Counted from the first letter of the stretch, positions 53,646 to 63,317 are shown. The stretch is 64,000 nt of DNA from Herminiimonas sp. (GCF_030655415.1 NZ_JAURVN010000009.1:1-64000), one strand, 5' to 3'. The notes: generated by a model from the letters alone, not told the origin. Made by a program: numbers and translations.

Positions 53646-54269
53646 ATGATTTTTTGGGCTGCCTTCACCAAACTTGCGGATAGTAATTTCACGATGCCAC
53701 TGGCTGCCTTGTTGGCGGTTTGGCTGGCTAGTGCCCGCGCGTGGAAACCATTTTTTCAGTGGTCTTTTTTATTCGGCGTTGGGATCGTGCTGGTCGTTGC
53801 GACCAAGATTGCCTATATCGGCTGGGGCGCAGGCATAGAAGCAATTGATTTCACCGGCATCAGTGGTCATGCGATGCGCGCCACTGCAATTGCACCTGTG
53901 CTGATATTGCTTCTGCTGCAAAACCAAACGCGCAAGGCACAACAAATCGGTGTGCTGCTGGGACTAGGATTCGGTATTGCGATCGGCATTTCTCGCCTGG
54001 CGATTCATGTGCATTCAGTATCTGAAGTAGTCAGCGGCTGTCTATTAGGCGCTGCGGTCAGTCTGAGTTTTGCATGGCTGATACGTGACCGAGTGATCAC
54101 GTTTGATCGCAAATTATTAGTAATTGGTGTGGTCGCCTTATTACCGATTCTCAGTTTGAAACCGGCGCCGACAGAATCCTGGATGGAGAGCATTGCCTAT
54201 TATTTATCCGGCAAAGAGCGACCAGCAAAAACAACTAGTCTTGAATCAGTCACAACTGAATATCATTAA
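53646..54269 (+). CDS. PAP2-superfamily membrane phosphatase
   Basis: A 207-aa protein with about six helices and the PAP2 active-site pieces GISGHAMRA (SGH) and SRLAIHVHSVSEVVSG (Arg and His of SRxxxxxHxxxD). A Glu replaces the usual Asp after the His, so the charge relay may be altered. The first conserved motif (KxxxxxxRP) is not obvious. It may act on lipid or undecaprenyl phosphates. The ATG sits in the loop of a 7-bp hairpin (53636-53642 with 53657-53663). Confidence 0.82.
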   Translation: MIFWAAFTKLADSNFTMPLAALLAVWLASARAWKPFFQWSFLFGVGIVLVVATKIAYIGWGAGIEAIDFTGISGHAMRATAIAPVLILLLLQNQTRKAQQIGVLLGLGFGIAIGISRLAIHVHSVSEVVSGCLLGAAVSLSFAWLIRDRVITFDRKLLVIGVVALLPILSLKPAPTESWMESIAYYLSGKERPAKTTSLESVTTEYH

Positions 54270-54275
54270 ATGAAA

Positions 54276-54309
54276 AGTCGCTAAGCTGAAAGTATCCAGC
54301 CTAGCGACT
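54276..54309. terminator. hairpin between the PAP2 gene and wzx
   Basis: AGTCGCTA (54276-54283) pairs with TAGCGACT (54302-54309), with GCTG/CAGC inside. T-rich only loosely. Confidence 0.6.
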
Positions 54310-54318
54310 CTTCCATTT

Positions 54319-55770
54319 TCACTTCACTGCGCTTTTTAGTCCTGCGCCACGCCAGTTCGCCAACATATCCGGCAAGGTCTTGCGATACACCAGCAAGACA
54401 ACTGCCGCATAACTGGCAGCACCCACAAACATGGACAGCAACAGGAGTGGCAACTTCGACCATCCTGCATGCGCAATACCCATCTGTGCCGCCAGGACGC
54501 ATACCGCCATCACCGCTGCGCAAAAGAAAGGCATGGCCAAAGGTCCTAGCTGCTGGGTGTAGGAAATTCCAGCGTATTTACGCAACAGATAAAGTCCTAG
54601 TGGATACGTCACCGCTACACGGCAGGACCACGCGAGAATGATGTAGATGGGCGCGTGATTTGCGGTCAGAAAAACTACGGCGATCGTACACACGCTGGCG
54701 CAAAGCCCTGGCAATAATAAAGCACGCGGATGACCGAGCGCGCGCAAGTAAGGGCTGACAAAAACGCGCGTAAAGCTGGTGACCCACACCAAACACAAAA
54801 CGACAATCATCGGAATCGCTTCCGGCCATTTATCGCCGAGCAAGAGCGGCACCCACATCTGCGCGGTCAAGGCGAGTCCGACAAAAATCGGCGTCGAGAC
54901 AAAAGCCATCACCTGCGTCACCTGCATGAAAGAACGCTGCAAACGTTCTTTATCTTGCTGCATCGATGAGAACAGCGGCAGCCCGATTCGGCCAGCTACG
55001 CTGCCGACAATATTCGACAAGGCATCCGTTGCCTTGAACGCGACACTCACCAGACCCAGCACATTCAAACCGTGGATTGCGCCTATCAGCAGATTGAAGC
55101 CGCGCGTCAGGAAAGCCCATAAAGCGCCTTCCAGCATCACAGGGAAACCGAATGCGACCAGTTGCCGCGCATGCGGCATGGAGAAGCGCCGTTGCGGCCA
55201 ACGCAGTTGGCCACGCCAAAAGATGATGGTCAGAATAATGTTTTGCACCACACCGGCGATGACGATGCTCCACACGCCAAAATGCGCTGCCGCCAGTGCA
55301 ATCGCAACCAGGCAATAACTCAAGCGGCCAGCCACCGTGCGTCTGGCAATTGCCTTGGTACGTAGCTTGCGGTCCAGCATCGCCGACGGCAGCAGGTTTA
55401 ATCCGGTGAACAAACATGCAGTGCCTTCGACGATCAGAATTGTTCCGACCAGCGTCTGCTGCATGAAATAGATGAAGTACAGGCCGATGCCGACGCAGAA
55501 AATAAAACCGACAATCCCGAGACACACAGAGCCCCAGAATGCGCTGTCAATATGCAGCATGTTGATAGGCCGTCGTTGTATCAATGCTTCATTGATACCG
55601 AGAGAAATCACCAACTGCGTCATCAACACGATCGCTTGCGCAAACGCAACGCTACCGAAATCAGTCGGCGTCAGCACACGCGTCATGATGGCCAGCGTCA
55701 GAAAACCTAACAGGCCAACACCGAGACTATCGACGATGGCCCACGGCACAACACGCCGCATATTTTTCAT
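54319..55770 (-). CDS. Wzx-type flippase / polysaccharide biosynthesis membrane protein
   Basis: A 483-aa membrane protein with about 12-14 helices of the MATE-like polysaccharide-export family. N-terminal VLTPTDFGSVAFAQAIVLM is the usual Wzx start pattern. It would move lipid-linked repeat units across the inner membrane. The start overlaps the PP-loop gene's stop by four bases. It is the last gene of the minus-strand polysaccharide cluster in this window. Confidence 0.9.
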   Translation of the reverse strand: MKNMRRVVPWAIVDSLGVGLLGFLTLAIMTRVLTPTDFGSVAFAQAIVLMTQLVISLGINEALIQRRPINMLHIDSAFWGSVCLGIVGFIFCVGIGLYFIYFMQQTLVGTILIVEGTACLFTGLNLLPSAMLDRKLRTKAIARRTVAGRLSYCLVAIALAAAHFGVWSIVIAGVVQNIILTIIFWRGQLRWPQRRFSMPHARQLVAFGFPVMLEGALWAFLTRGFNLLIGAIHGLNVLGLVSVAFKATDALSNIVGSVAGRIGLPLFSSMQQDKERLQRSFMQVTQVMAFVSTPIFVGLALTAQMWVPLLLGDKWPEAIPMIVVLCLVWVTSFTRVFVSPYLRALGHPRALLLPGLCASVCTIAVVFLTANHAPIYIILAWSCRVAVTYPLGLYLLRKYAGISYTQQLGPLAMPFFCAAVMAVCVLAAQMGIAHAGWSKLPLLLLSMFVGAASYAAVVLLVYRKTLPDMLANWRGAGLKSAVK

Positions 55771-56990
55771 CGTGACACCAGTTTGCGTTTTATTTTTCCC
55801 AGCACTGCTCTGGTTTTGCCGATGATGGAGAACTTATTCAAGAAGCGATTCTTGCGTATCGTCAGCTTCAATGCTTTGAGCCATGGATCACTGATTTTGC
55901 GTTTCTCTGCGATTTGCACGATCTCTTCCAGCAACAAAAGTTGTGCGTGATTAGCGGCGCGCAACGCGCGTATCTGTGCGTCACTGGGTCGACCAGCAAG
56001 TGACTCTGGCAACTGGGCACCGACTGCCATGAAGTTGAGTTTGGTACGCAAACATTTTTCGCAACGACCGCAGTTATGACCAGTTAACGGGCCTTCCCAA
56101 CAGACGCGCAGATTGCGCAAGCCGATTTCCCAATCGAGGATGCGCTCGGCTTTTTCAGTACGGGCAAATTCGCCGCCGTCATACACAATCTGAAAATCGC
56201 GACTCGATAACATCGCATACGTGATCGGATTGCCGCCCCACGGCAACACCAATCGTGTGTAATCTTCATCGGAACCGACCAGTCCCGCGTGCGCACTGCC
56301 CTGCCAATTGCGCAAGCAGGTGGCGACGCCATTGCCGAATTCCATTTCCCAATTGACGCATGCGACCTCGCGCCAGTTGGTCTTCAAGGTCACCATCGGC
56401 ACATTGATCGATTGCAGTGAATCCGCGGCAGAAGCCGTCGATATCGCAAACGCCGCATCGGCATTCAACGCAATGTCGAAACCCTGTATCAATACGCCGG
56501 CCAGCAAATGATAGCTGCGTCTTCCGGCGCGACCGGTCACGTGCCGCCATGCAGTAAACGACGCGTCCAAACCACCGGAAAAAGCAGCTACCGCTTGCGG
56601 ATTTCTTGGCAAACGAATTGCATCATCGGGTAGTTCACGCGCCGCGCTGACAGTAATATGAAGATACAAGTCCGGCCGCCATGCGACCCAACATGCAATC
56701 AGGTCTTCCATATTTTTCAATAAGGAAAAAGTCACAGGACCATCGATGTGCATGTCCTGCCCGCGGTGCATCGCGACGAAGACCAATGCAGTTGCTGCCA
56801 GATCGTGTGCGAGCAAAGGCTGAGGCAGACTTTCATTCGGTCCGGCCAGTTCCCACCAAACCTGCTGATCGCCAAATGTGGCAAAGCGTGTGACGCGACC
56901 ATCGATACGTTCTTCGCGTAACTGAACGATCAATTTATCTTCTACAGAATTTCTGTCATACGTAACAAAGGGGCTGTCTCTTAAATCCAT
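55767..56990 (-). CDS. PP-loop (QueC/ExsB-like) ATP-pyrophosphatase-fold protein in the polysaccharide cluster
   Basis: A 407-aa protein. After an N-terminal region of 150 residues it has the PP-loop AFSGGLDASFTAWRH, which binds ATP phosphates in adenylating enzymes. A zinc-type Cys cluster (Cys, then GHNCGRCEKCLRTKLNF), as in QueC, follows near residue 325. The C-terminus is basic (KIKRKLVSR). It is not QueC, which is shorter and lacks the N-terminal part. Position between ManC and Wzx suggests amide- or imine-type modification of a sugar, but this is inference. ATG 56990. Confidence 0.75.
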   Translation of the reverse strand: MDLRDSPFVTYDRNSVEDKLIVQLREERIDGRVTRFATFGDQQVWWELAGPNESLPQPLLAHDLAATALVFVAMHRGQDMHIDGPVTFSLLKNMEDLIACWVAWRPDLYLHITVSAARELPDDAIRLPRNPQAVAAFSGGLDASFTAWRHVTGRAGRRSYHLLAGVLIQGFDIALNADAAFAISTASAADSLQSINVPMVTLKTNWREVACVNWEMEFGNGVATCLRNWQGSAHAGLVGSDEDYTRLVLPWGGNPITYAMLSSRDFQIVYDGGEFARTEKAERILDWEIGLRNLRVCWEGPLTGHNCGRCEKCLRTKLNFMAVGAQLPESLAGRPSDAQIRALRAANHAQLLLLEEIVQIAEKRKISDPWLKALKLTIRKNRFLNKFSIIGKTRAVLGKIKRKLVSR

Positions 56991-57000
56991 TACAAGTCCC

Positions 57001-58419
57001 TCATGCGCGTTGATACACATCGTCGAACCGCACGATGTCATCTTCGCCCAAATAAGCACCCGATTGCACCTCGATCAGATGCAGCGGCATCTTGCCGGGA
57101 TTCTCCAATCTGTGTGTCATGCCTATCGGGATATAAATCGATTCGTTTTCAGTCAGCAGCTTGACGGTCTCGCCGCAAGTGATGCGCGCGGTACCGGTGA
57201 CGACGACCCAATGTTCAGCGCGGTGATGATGCATTTGCAGTGACAGCTTTTCGCCGGGATCGACGGTGATGCGTTTGACTTGAAAGCGATCGCCGGCATC
57301 GATAGGTTCATACGAACCCCACGGTCGATACACGCGTGTATGATTCAGATGCTCAGAGCGTTTTTTCTGTTTCAGGAAATCGACAACATTCTTGACGCGC
57401 TGTACCTGATCTTTATTGACGATCAGCACTGCATCCTTGGTTTCGACCACGACCACGTTATCCAAACCTATCACCGCTACAAAACGACTCTCAGCGCGGA
57501 TTAAAGAATTCTGCACATTGTCGGTATAGACGTCGCCTTGCAATACATTTTCTTCTGCATTGCCATCCTGCATATCGGACAAGGCCGACCAAGAGCCGAC
57601 ATCGCTCCAGCCTATATCCACCGGAATCACAATCGCCTGCTGCGTATGTTCCATCACGGCGAAATCTATCGATTTCGCTGGACATGCTGCATACGCTGCC
57701 TCGTTCAAACGGCAGAAAGACAAATCGCCGTAGGCTTCATTCACTGCGGCCTTGCTGCACGCTGCCATCTCGGGTTGCAAACGTTCAAGCTCTGCCAGAT
57801 AGGTATCCGCGCGGAACAGAAACATGCCGCTATTCCATGAGTAACGTTCATCTGCAATAAAACCTTCCGCAGTTGCAAGGTCAGGTTTTTCGACAAATTT
57901 CTCGACCTTGAAAACACGGCCGGATGCATCTATCCCCTCACCGCGTCGTATATAGCCGTAACCTGTTTCTGCACTGGAAGGCACAATACCGAACGTAGCC
58001 AACGCATTGGTACCGAGCGCGTTAGCAGCGCGTAGTACGGCCGTATGAAATGCATCTGGATCAAGAATCAAATGATCGGCTGGCAATACCAGCATCAAGG
58101 CATCTGGGTCGCGCGCCAGCAAATAATTCGCAGCTGCCGCAACGGCGGGTGCAGTGTTACGACCTTCTGCTTCCAGCAAGATCGCAGTCGGCGTAATGTC
58201 GATTTGACGTAATTGTTCAGCGACTAAAAATCGATGATCGTTACCGCAAACAATCAGCGGCGCGGCCGCCTCGTCCCAATCAGCGACACGCAACACGGTT
58301 TCCTGCAACATCGTATGTTCTGAAATCAGCGGCAGTAATTGCTTGGGTAGCGCAGCACGCGATAGCGGCCACAAGCGGCTACCTGAACCGCCAGACAAAA
58401 TAACCGGATAAATCTTCAC
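57001..58419 (-). CDS. manC: mannose-1-phosphate guanylyltransferase/mannose-6-phosphate isomerase
   Basis: A 472-aa two-domain enzyme for GDP-mannose. N-terminal nucleotidyltransferase (SGGSGSRLWPLSRAALPKQ and FVEKPD), and a C-terminal cupin isomerase (PWGSYEPIDAGDRFQVKRI, LSLQMHHHRAEHW). GDP-mannose feeds polysaccharide synthesis. The start is GTG 58419, overlapping the previous stop by four bases (GTGA). Confidence 0.94.
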   Translation of the reverse strand: MKIYPVILSGGSGSRLWPLSRAALPKQLLPLISEHTMLQETVLRVADWDEAAAPLIVCGNDHRFLVAEQLRQIDITPTAILLEAEGRNTAPAVAAAANYLLARDPDALMLVLPADHLILDPDAFHTAVLRAANALGTNALATFGIVPSSAETGYGYIRRGEGIDASGRVFKVEKFVEKPDLATAEGFIADERYSWNSGMFLFRADTYLAELERLQPEMAACSKAAVNEAYGDLSFCRLNEAAYAACPAKSIDFAVMEHTQQAIVIPVDIGWSDVGSWSALSDMQDGNAEENVLQGDVYTDNVQNSLIRAESRFVAVIGLDNVVVVETKDAVLIVNKDQVQRVKNVVDFLKQKKRSEHLNHTRVYRPWGSYEPIDAGDRFQVKRITVDPGEKLSLQMHHHRAEHWVVVTGTARITCGETVKLLTENESIYIPIGMTHRLENPGKMPLHLIEVQSGAYLGEDDIVRFDDVYQRA

Positions 58420-59591
58420 GCAGCATCCTCTAGCTTGCGCACCGGCAGATCGGATACCGCCAAGTCGACTGTCGGCCGTGTTTTGCCGCGTCTATCGCGC
58501 GCATCGCGCCAGTAATCTTCCACGCATTCGGATACGTGACGCATCTCGCCTTCACGACTGACGCAATAATCAGTACATACCACCAACTCCGACATGCTGG
58601 AATGAGGCGACACGCGTGTGTATTCAAACAAAACGCTGCGTTCAACTTTGGAGCCGCTGCAAATCTGACTACCGTGACCTATCCAAGTCGGTCCTATGAT
58701 GGTGCTGCCTGCTTCTATCGTGCTGCCCGAGCCGAGATAAACCGGACCTTGTATGGTCGTGCCTTCCCAGTCGATGCTGGTATTCAGCCCTACCCACAAG
58801 CCTTCTTTAATTTGCTTGCCTGGCATCGTCATGTGCGCCATCTCGCCCAACATCACGCTCTGTGACACAGACCAATAATCTCTGACATTACCGATATCTA
58901 TCCAGTTGAAGAAACGTTTTTGCGCAAAGAAAGGCACGCCTTTCTCTACCAACAATGGAAACAGCTGCGAGCCAATGTCGAATACTTCACCGGATGGAAT
59001 CAAGTCAAACACTTCAGGCTCGAAAATATAGATGCCGGTGCTGGCCAGATTGGACAAGGCATCTTCAGGATTCGGTTTTTCCTGGAAGGACAGCACACGG
59101 CCCTCTTCATCGGTTACCACCATGCCGTAATCAATGGTTTTTTCGCGCGGCACTTCCTTGGTAATGATGCTGACCATCGCGCCTTTTTTCCTGTGCTCGA
59201 ACAAGGCCGATTTGATATCCAGATCTATCAATGCGTCACCGCAAATGACCAGCGTGGTTTCATCGAAGAAGCCACCAAATTCCTGAATCTTTTTCAAGCC
59301 GCCAGCGGAGCCGATAGGCTTGGGCATCACTTCGCCATCGTCGCCCATATACCCTTCAAACGAATAACCGATCTGTGCACCGAAGCGCTGGCCTTCGCCA
59401 AAATAGTCTTCTATCTTTTGATGCAGATAGCTGACGTTCACCATGATTTCTGTGATGCCGTATTTGACCAGATGCTCGACCAGATATTCCATCACTGGTT
59501 TGCCGAGTATTGGAATCATCGGTTTAGGCAATTCATAAGTGAGTGGCTGGACGCGGGTTCCTTTGCCTGCTGCAAGTATCATTGCTTTCAT
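58416..59591 (-). CDS. NDP-sugar pyrophosphorylase with left-handed beta-helix domain
   Basis: A 391-aa protein. N-terminal nucleotidyltransferase loop (MILAAGKGTRVQPLTYELPK) with the LEKP-like FQEKPN motif, then a C-terminal hexapeptide-repeat region (SIDWEGTTIQGPVYLGSGS). It resembles mannose-1-phosphate guanylyltransferase and GlmU-like enzymes. The exact nucleotide and sugar are not told by sequence. It lies next to manC, which already makes GDP-mannose, so it may supply a different sugar or be regulatory. Confidence 0.88.
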   Translation of the reverse strand: MKAMILAAGKGTRVQPLTYELPKPMIPILGKPVMEYLVEHLVKYGITEIMVNVSYLHQKIEDYFGEGQRFGAQIGYSFEGYMGDDGEVMPKPIGSAGGLKKIQEFGGFFDETTLVICGDALIDLDIKSALFEHRKKGAMVSIITKEVPREKTIDYGMVVTDEEGRVLSFQEKPNPEDALSNLASTGIYIFEPEVFDLIPSGEVFDIGSQLFPLLVEKGVPFFAQKRFFNWIDIGNVRDYWSVSQSVMLGEMAHMTMPGKQIKEGLWVGLNTSIDWEGTTIQGPVYLGSGSTIEAGSTIIGPTWIGHGSQICSGSKVERSVLFEYTRVSPHSSMSELVVCTDYCVSREGEMRHVSECVEDYWRDARDRRGKTRPTVDLAVSDLPVRKLEDAA

Positions 59592-59677
59592 ATTTTTCCC
59601 CTGAATTATTTAGTTGACGTTGCTTGAGTTGAATTTGATTTAAAAACCGTATGACTTAAAACAAGATGCGATTTGCA

Positions 59678-60697
59678 TCAGGCATAGGCAAACTTCTCTT
59701 CCGACATGCTTTGCCAACGCCAGGTATCGATGCACATTTGTTCGATACTGCGCTGCGCCGACCAGCCCAGTTCTCGTCTGGCCAACGATGCATCTGCATA
59801 ACAAATTGCGATATCACCCGGACGGCGCGCGACGATGCGATACGGCACTGCACGACCACTTGCGCGCTCGAAAGCCTTGATCATTTGCAGTACACTGCTG
59901 CCGCAACCTGTGCCGAGGTTATACGTTTGCACACCGGCTGCGCTGCCAAATAATTTAGCCAAGGTTTTGACGTGGCCTATCGCCAGATCGACGACATGGA
60001 TGTAATCGCGCACGCCGGTACCATCATTGGTTGCGTAATCGTCGCCATACACAGACAGCAACTCGCGTCTGCCGGATGCGACTTGCGCAACATAAGGGAA
60101 AAGATTATTTGGAATATCGTTAGGGTCTTCGCCGATCAAGCCGCTCTCATGTGCGCCGGCTGGATTGAAGTAACGTAGCAAGGCGACACGCCAGCTTGAA
60201 TCAGAGACAGCTACATCACGCAGCATGTCTTCGACCATCAATTTGCTGCGACCATAAGGGTTGGTTGCAGCTAGTGGAAAATCTTCCAGTATCGGTACTG
60301 TGGCCGGATCGCCATACACAGTGGCGGATGAACTAAAGACCAGATTTTTTACGCCGTGCTGCGCCATCACCTGCAGCAGCACCAGACTGCCTTCTACATT
60401 GTTATCGTAGTAGCGCAAAGGTTCAGCGACTGATTCGCCGACCGCTTTCAGTCCTGCAAAATGCATCACCGCATCGAAGCGATGTTGCGCAAATACTTTT
60501 TCGATTTGCAGACGATCACGCAGATCAGCTTGTATGAAAGTTACAGGGGTACCAGTTATTGTCCCGACACGTTCCAGTACTGACTCTTTGCTGTTGCAAA
60601 GATTGTCGACCACCACGACTTGATAGCCGACCTTGATCAATTCCACGCACGTATGAGAACCGATGTAGCCAGCTCCGCCTGTTACCAGTATTTTCAT
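59678..60697 (-). CDS. galE: UDP-glucose 4-epimerase
   Basis: A 339-aa extended SDR converting UDP-glucose to UDP-galactose. NAD loop VTGGAGYIGSHTCVEL, catalytic Ser/Tyr/Lys in FSSSATVYGDP and NPYGRSKLMVED, and RYFNPAGAHESGLIGEDP. Normal length. An 86-bp gap separates it from the pyrophosphorylase gene, and an AT-rich gap of 228 bp lies before it, likely with its own promoter. Confidence 0.96.
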   Translation of the reverse strand: MKILVTGGAGYIGSHTCVELIKVGYQVVVVDNLCNSKESVLERVGTITGTPVTFIQADLRDRLQIEKVFAQHRFDAVMHFAGLKAVGESVAEPLRYYDNNVEGSLVLLQVMAQHGVKNLVFSSSATVYGDPATVPILEDFPLAATNPYGRSKLMVEDMLRDVAVSDSSWRVALLRYFNPAGAHESGLIGEDPNDIPNNLFPYVAQVASGRRELLSVYGDDYATNDGTGVRDYIHVVDLAIGHVKTLAKLFGSAAGVQTYNLGTGCGSSVLQMIKAFERASGRAVPYRIVARRPGDIAICYADASLARRELGWSAQRSIEQMCIDTWRWQSMSEEKFAYA

Positions 60698-60925
60698 GAT
60701 TTCATTTACCTAGAAAGCCGCATATAAGTGCACCTTATAAAGATGTATGAATGACCACAAAGTTCACTTTTTCATAGAGAAGATTAGTAACAAGAGCGTT
60801 TTTAGAAAATGTAATTTCTACAGAAGCAGAAAGTATTTTCTTGTGGCAATTTTTGCCCCACATTCGCATCAAATATTCGTAAAAATATTTTTCTTTAGAA
60901 ATTTTTCATCAAATTTAAAACCACA
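60698..60925. promoter_or_regulatory. AT-rich gap upstream of galE
   Basis: 228 bp, strongly A/T-rich. It probably carries the galE promoter, since the GT/WecG-STAS genes end before it. No certain -35/-10 pair can be picked among many AT-rich options. Confidence 0.35.
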
Positions 60926-62140
60926 TCAGCGCGTTGCCATCTGCATTGCTTGCTGATGTTTTTCGCTTGCTTGTTCCAGCAAATAGTCGGCACAAAACAA
61001 TTTCAACAAGCGTTTGATCTGAGGACTGGTGTTGCTCAATGAAAATCCATGCTTGATTTTTGATTGATGTCCATACAGCAGCATCAACAGCGCAATGCAT
61101 GCGCTATCGATATGCGTGACATCGGAAAAATCGAGTTGAATATGGAATGGGGTTGCCGTCGCACTGGTGAACACTTCACGCAAGGGCTGCAGATTGCCGT
61201 CTTCCCAAGCACCACTTGCGGTGATGCTGCAGTTGCTTCCCTGCACTGTCAGCGCAACGCGCGCATTGGCGACTGCATTATTGTCACGTTTGTGCGAGCG
61301 CACAGCCAATGCACACGGGATCACTTGTAGCGCCATCAACTTGAGCAGCGTCAAACCGTCATTGAAATAGCGCTTCCACAAAGTTGGCTCTTCCTTGATG
61401 CGCCATAACCATTCGCCACCGAGTTGACCCACCCAGGCAGGTGCACGCTTGACAGTGCCAGCGACAAAATTCACAACCGCACCCAGATGGCTGACGACCG
61501 GCACTTGCAGACGCGACAGATTATGTTCTATCCATGCCTGACCTTTTTTCGCACCTAAGGCGACCACTAAAAAATCTGCTTTGCTGTCATTGATATCTTT
61601 AATGACAGCATCGCTGCTCATCTCTTCTATGCTGGCAAAACCCGGCGAGTTGTAGCCGACGCAAACCAAACCCGATGCTGTTACATTCAGTTTTTCCGCT
61701 GCGATTTCGGCGACGCCATCTGGACCGCCAAAGAAATACACCAGCAATACTTTACCTGGTCGATTGCGCAAGGCTTCGAACAGGCCAGATCCTGCAACGC
61801 GCTCTGTAATTGGTAAACCCAATAATTTGGCGATCCAAACCAAGGGCATGCCATCGGCTACTGACAGATCACTGCGTATGACGGAATCACGAAACTCGCC
61901 GCCATTCAAACTCGCAACGGCAAAGTTCAAATTTGGGGTGGAGAAAAAGCAGCGTTGCTTGCTGCGTGCGGCATCGATAATTTTTGCGCTAGCCTGCTCC
62001 ATCGTGATGGCATCGAAGGGCAGACCGAGCACGCAATAAACCGGGCGTTGGAAATCGGTGCGGATCACATTGCTGGATACGTTATCGATATCTGAATCGA
62101 CATCCGCTTCAGGTTCGCGCAATAGATAATTAGTCTGCAT
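60926..62140 (-). CDS. WecB/TagA/CpsF glycosyltransferase fused to a STAS domain
   Basis: A 404-aa protein. N-terminal WecG/TagA domain (about 35-260) with STPNLNFAVASL, LSVADGMPLVWIAKLLGLPI, YFFGGPDGVAEIAAEKL and HLGAVVNFVAGTVKRAP, which adds a sugar to a lipid-linked acceptor. A linker is followed by a STAS domain (about 295-385) with LDFSDVTHIDSACIALLMLL, whose Ser in HIDSAC is the usual phosphorylation site. STAS domains regulate by partner switching, so enzyme control through a kinase and phosphatase is possible. The start overlaps the GT2 stop by 11 bases. Confidence 0.85.
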   Translation of the reverse strand: MQTNYLLREPEADVDSDIDNVSSNVIRTDFQRPVYCVLGLPFDAITMEQASAKIIDAARSKQRCFFSTPNLNFAVASLNGGEFRDSVIRSDLSVADGMPLVWIAKLLGLPITERVAGSGLFEALRNRPGKVLLVYFFGGPDGVAEIAAEKLNVTASGLVCVGYNSPGFASIEEMSSDAVIKDINDSKADFLVVALGAKKGQAWIEHNLSRLQVPVVSHLGAVVNFVAGTVKRAPAWVGQLGGEWLWRIKEEPTLWKRYFNDGLTLLKLMALQVIPCALAVRSHKRDNNAVANARVALTVQGSNCSITASGAWEDGNLQPLREVFTSATATPFHIQLDFSDVTHIDSACIALLMLLYGHQSKIKHGFSLSNTSPQIKRLLKLFCADYLLEQASEKHQQAMQMATR

Positions 62141-63317
62141 CGCGTTTTGCCCTCACCCATTCGACCTGGCGGCTAACAAAAAACTTCAGATACAGAGGTA
62201 GCTTCCAAAAGACATACGTCACAGTGGAAAACAGATCGTTCAGACTGACTACATGTTTAGCAAAACGCTGCCATGCGAGTAACACTGCCAAGCTCAATCC
62301 CAGCAAACTAAAAGCAGCCAGCAACAGCGGCGCCGTCCACTCAAAAATAAAGTAGGTAACCACAGCCACCATGAAAAGCGCGAAGGTGACCAAGGTCAGC
62401 AAGGCCACCGGCGGCACACATATATCGAGAGCCATCGCGATCAACATTCGATCGCCGCGCCGCAGGCCTTGAATCAACAAAGGCAATCCTTGATGCAGGA
62501 TCATGCTGATGTGACCATGTTCCCAACGCGTTCTTTGCGCACGCGCTGCTTCTTCGCCGACCGGGAAATAACTGATCACGCAAGCATCGGGACAGAAAAT
62601 CGGCGCCGCATTCTTGCGCGCCATCTCTATCCCCAGTTGCATATCTTCCGCCAGATTGCCATTCGCCAAGCCAGCGTTTTCTATCAATTTCCACGGAAAG
62701 GCCATGCCGGTGCCCATGAGCTGACACGGCAAACCAAGCCTGAGAAACCCCAGGGGACGCACATGATTTTTGACTATCCATGCAAACTCGGCGATCCGCA
62801 TCTTCAGCCCGGCATTATTTGGCGCGCGCATCAAATCCAATGCTTGCACTGGCCTTTGTGTAGTCATCGCCAAGCATGCAAGTCTGTCTATCGAGCCTGG
62901 AAGCAGACGGCAATCGGCATCGACCATCAGCACGACTTCAGGTGGGCTGTGTGCGAGATGCTGCACCCCGTAATCCAATGCATACCCTTTGCCACGCTGC
63001 TCCAGATTGCTGCGTTCAAGTACAGGTGCACCGGCCGCAAGTGCCACCGCAGCCGTATCATCGGTGCAGTTATCAGCCACCACAAAGATGCGATCACCAT
63101 CGCGTAATTGCTCACGTATGGACGCAATCGTGGCCGCGATACCTTGCGCTTCATTGTGTGCCGGTACGATCACGGCAACGCTGGGCCGCCATTCCGTCGG
63201 CAAGGACGTCAAGCGCGTTTGCTTCAATGCCGCTAACGCCTGCACCAATAAAACCACAACTGGAATTGCAGCCAATGCCAGCACGATGATCAACGCGATA
63301 TGCAGCAAACTCACCAT
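62130..63317 (-). CDS. membrane glycosyltransferase family 2
   Basis: A 395-aa processive-type glycosyltransferase. One N-terminal helix (residues 5-25), a GT-A domain with VIVPAHNEAQGIAATI, VVADNCTDDTA and the Asp motif VVLMVDADCRLLPGS, and a QRTRWEHG (QxxRW) motif. Helices follow at about 265-340. This resembles NodC/cellulose-synthase-like enzymes and Burkholderiales EPS glycosyltransferases. Its start overlaps the upstream gene's stop by seven bases. Confidence 0.92.
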   Translation of the reverse strand: MVSLLHIALIIVLALAAIPVVVLLVQALAALKQTRLTSLPTEWRPSVAVIVPAHNEAQGIAATIASIREQLRDGDRIFVVADNCTDDTAAVALAAGAPVLERSNLEQRGKGYALDYGVQHLAHSPPEVVLMVDADCRLLPGSIDRLACLAMTTQRPVQALDLMRAPNNAGLKMRIAEFAWIVKNHVRPLGFLRLGLPCQLMGTGMAFPWKLIENAGLANGNLAEDMQLGIEMARKNAAPIFCPDACVISYFPVGEEAARAQRTRWEHGHISMILHQGLPLLIQGLRRGDRMLIAMALDICVPPVALLTLVTFALFMVAVVTYFIFEWTAPLLLAAFSLLGLSLAVLLAWQRFAKHVVSLNDLFSTVTYVFWKLPLYLKFFVSRQVEWVRAKRDAD

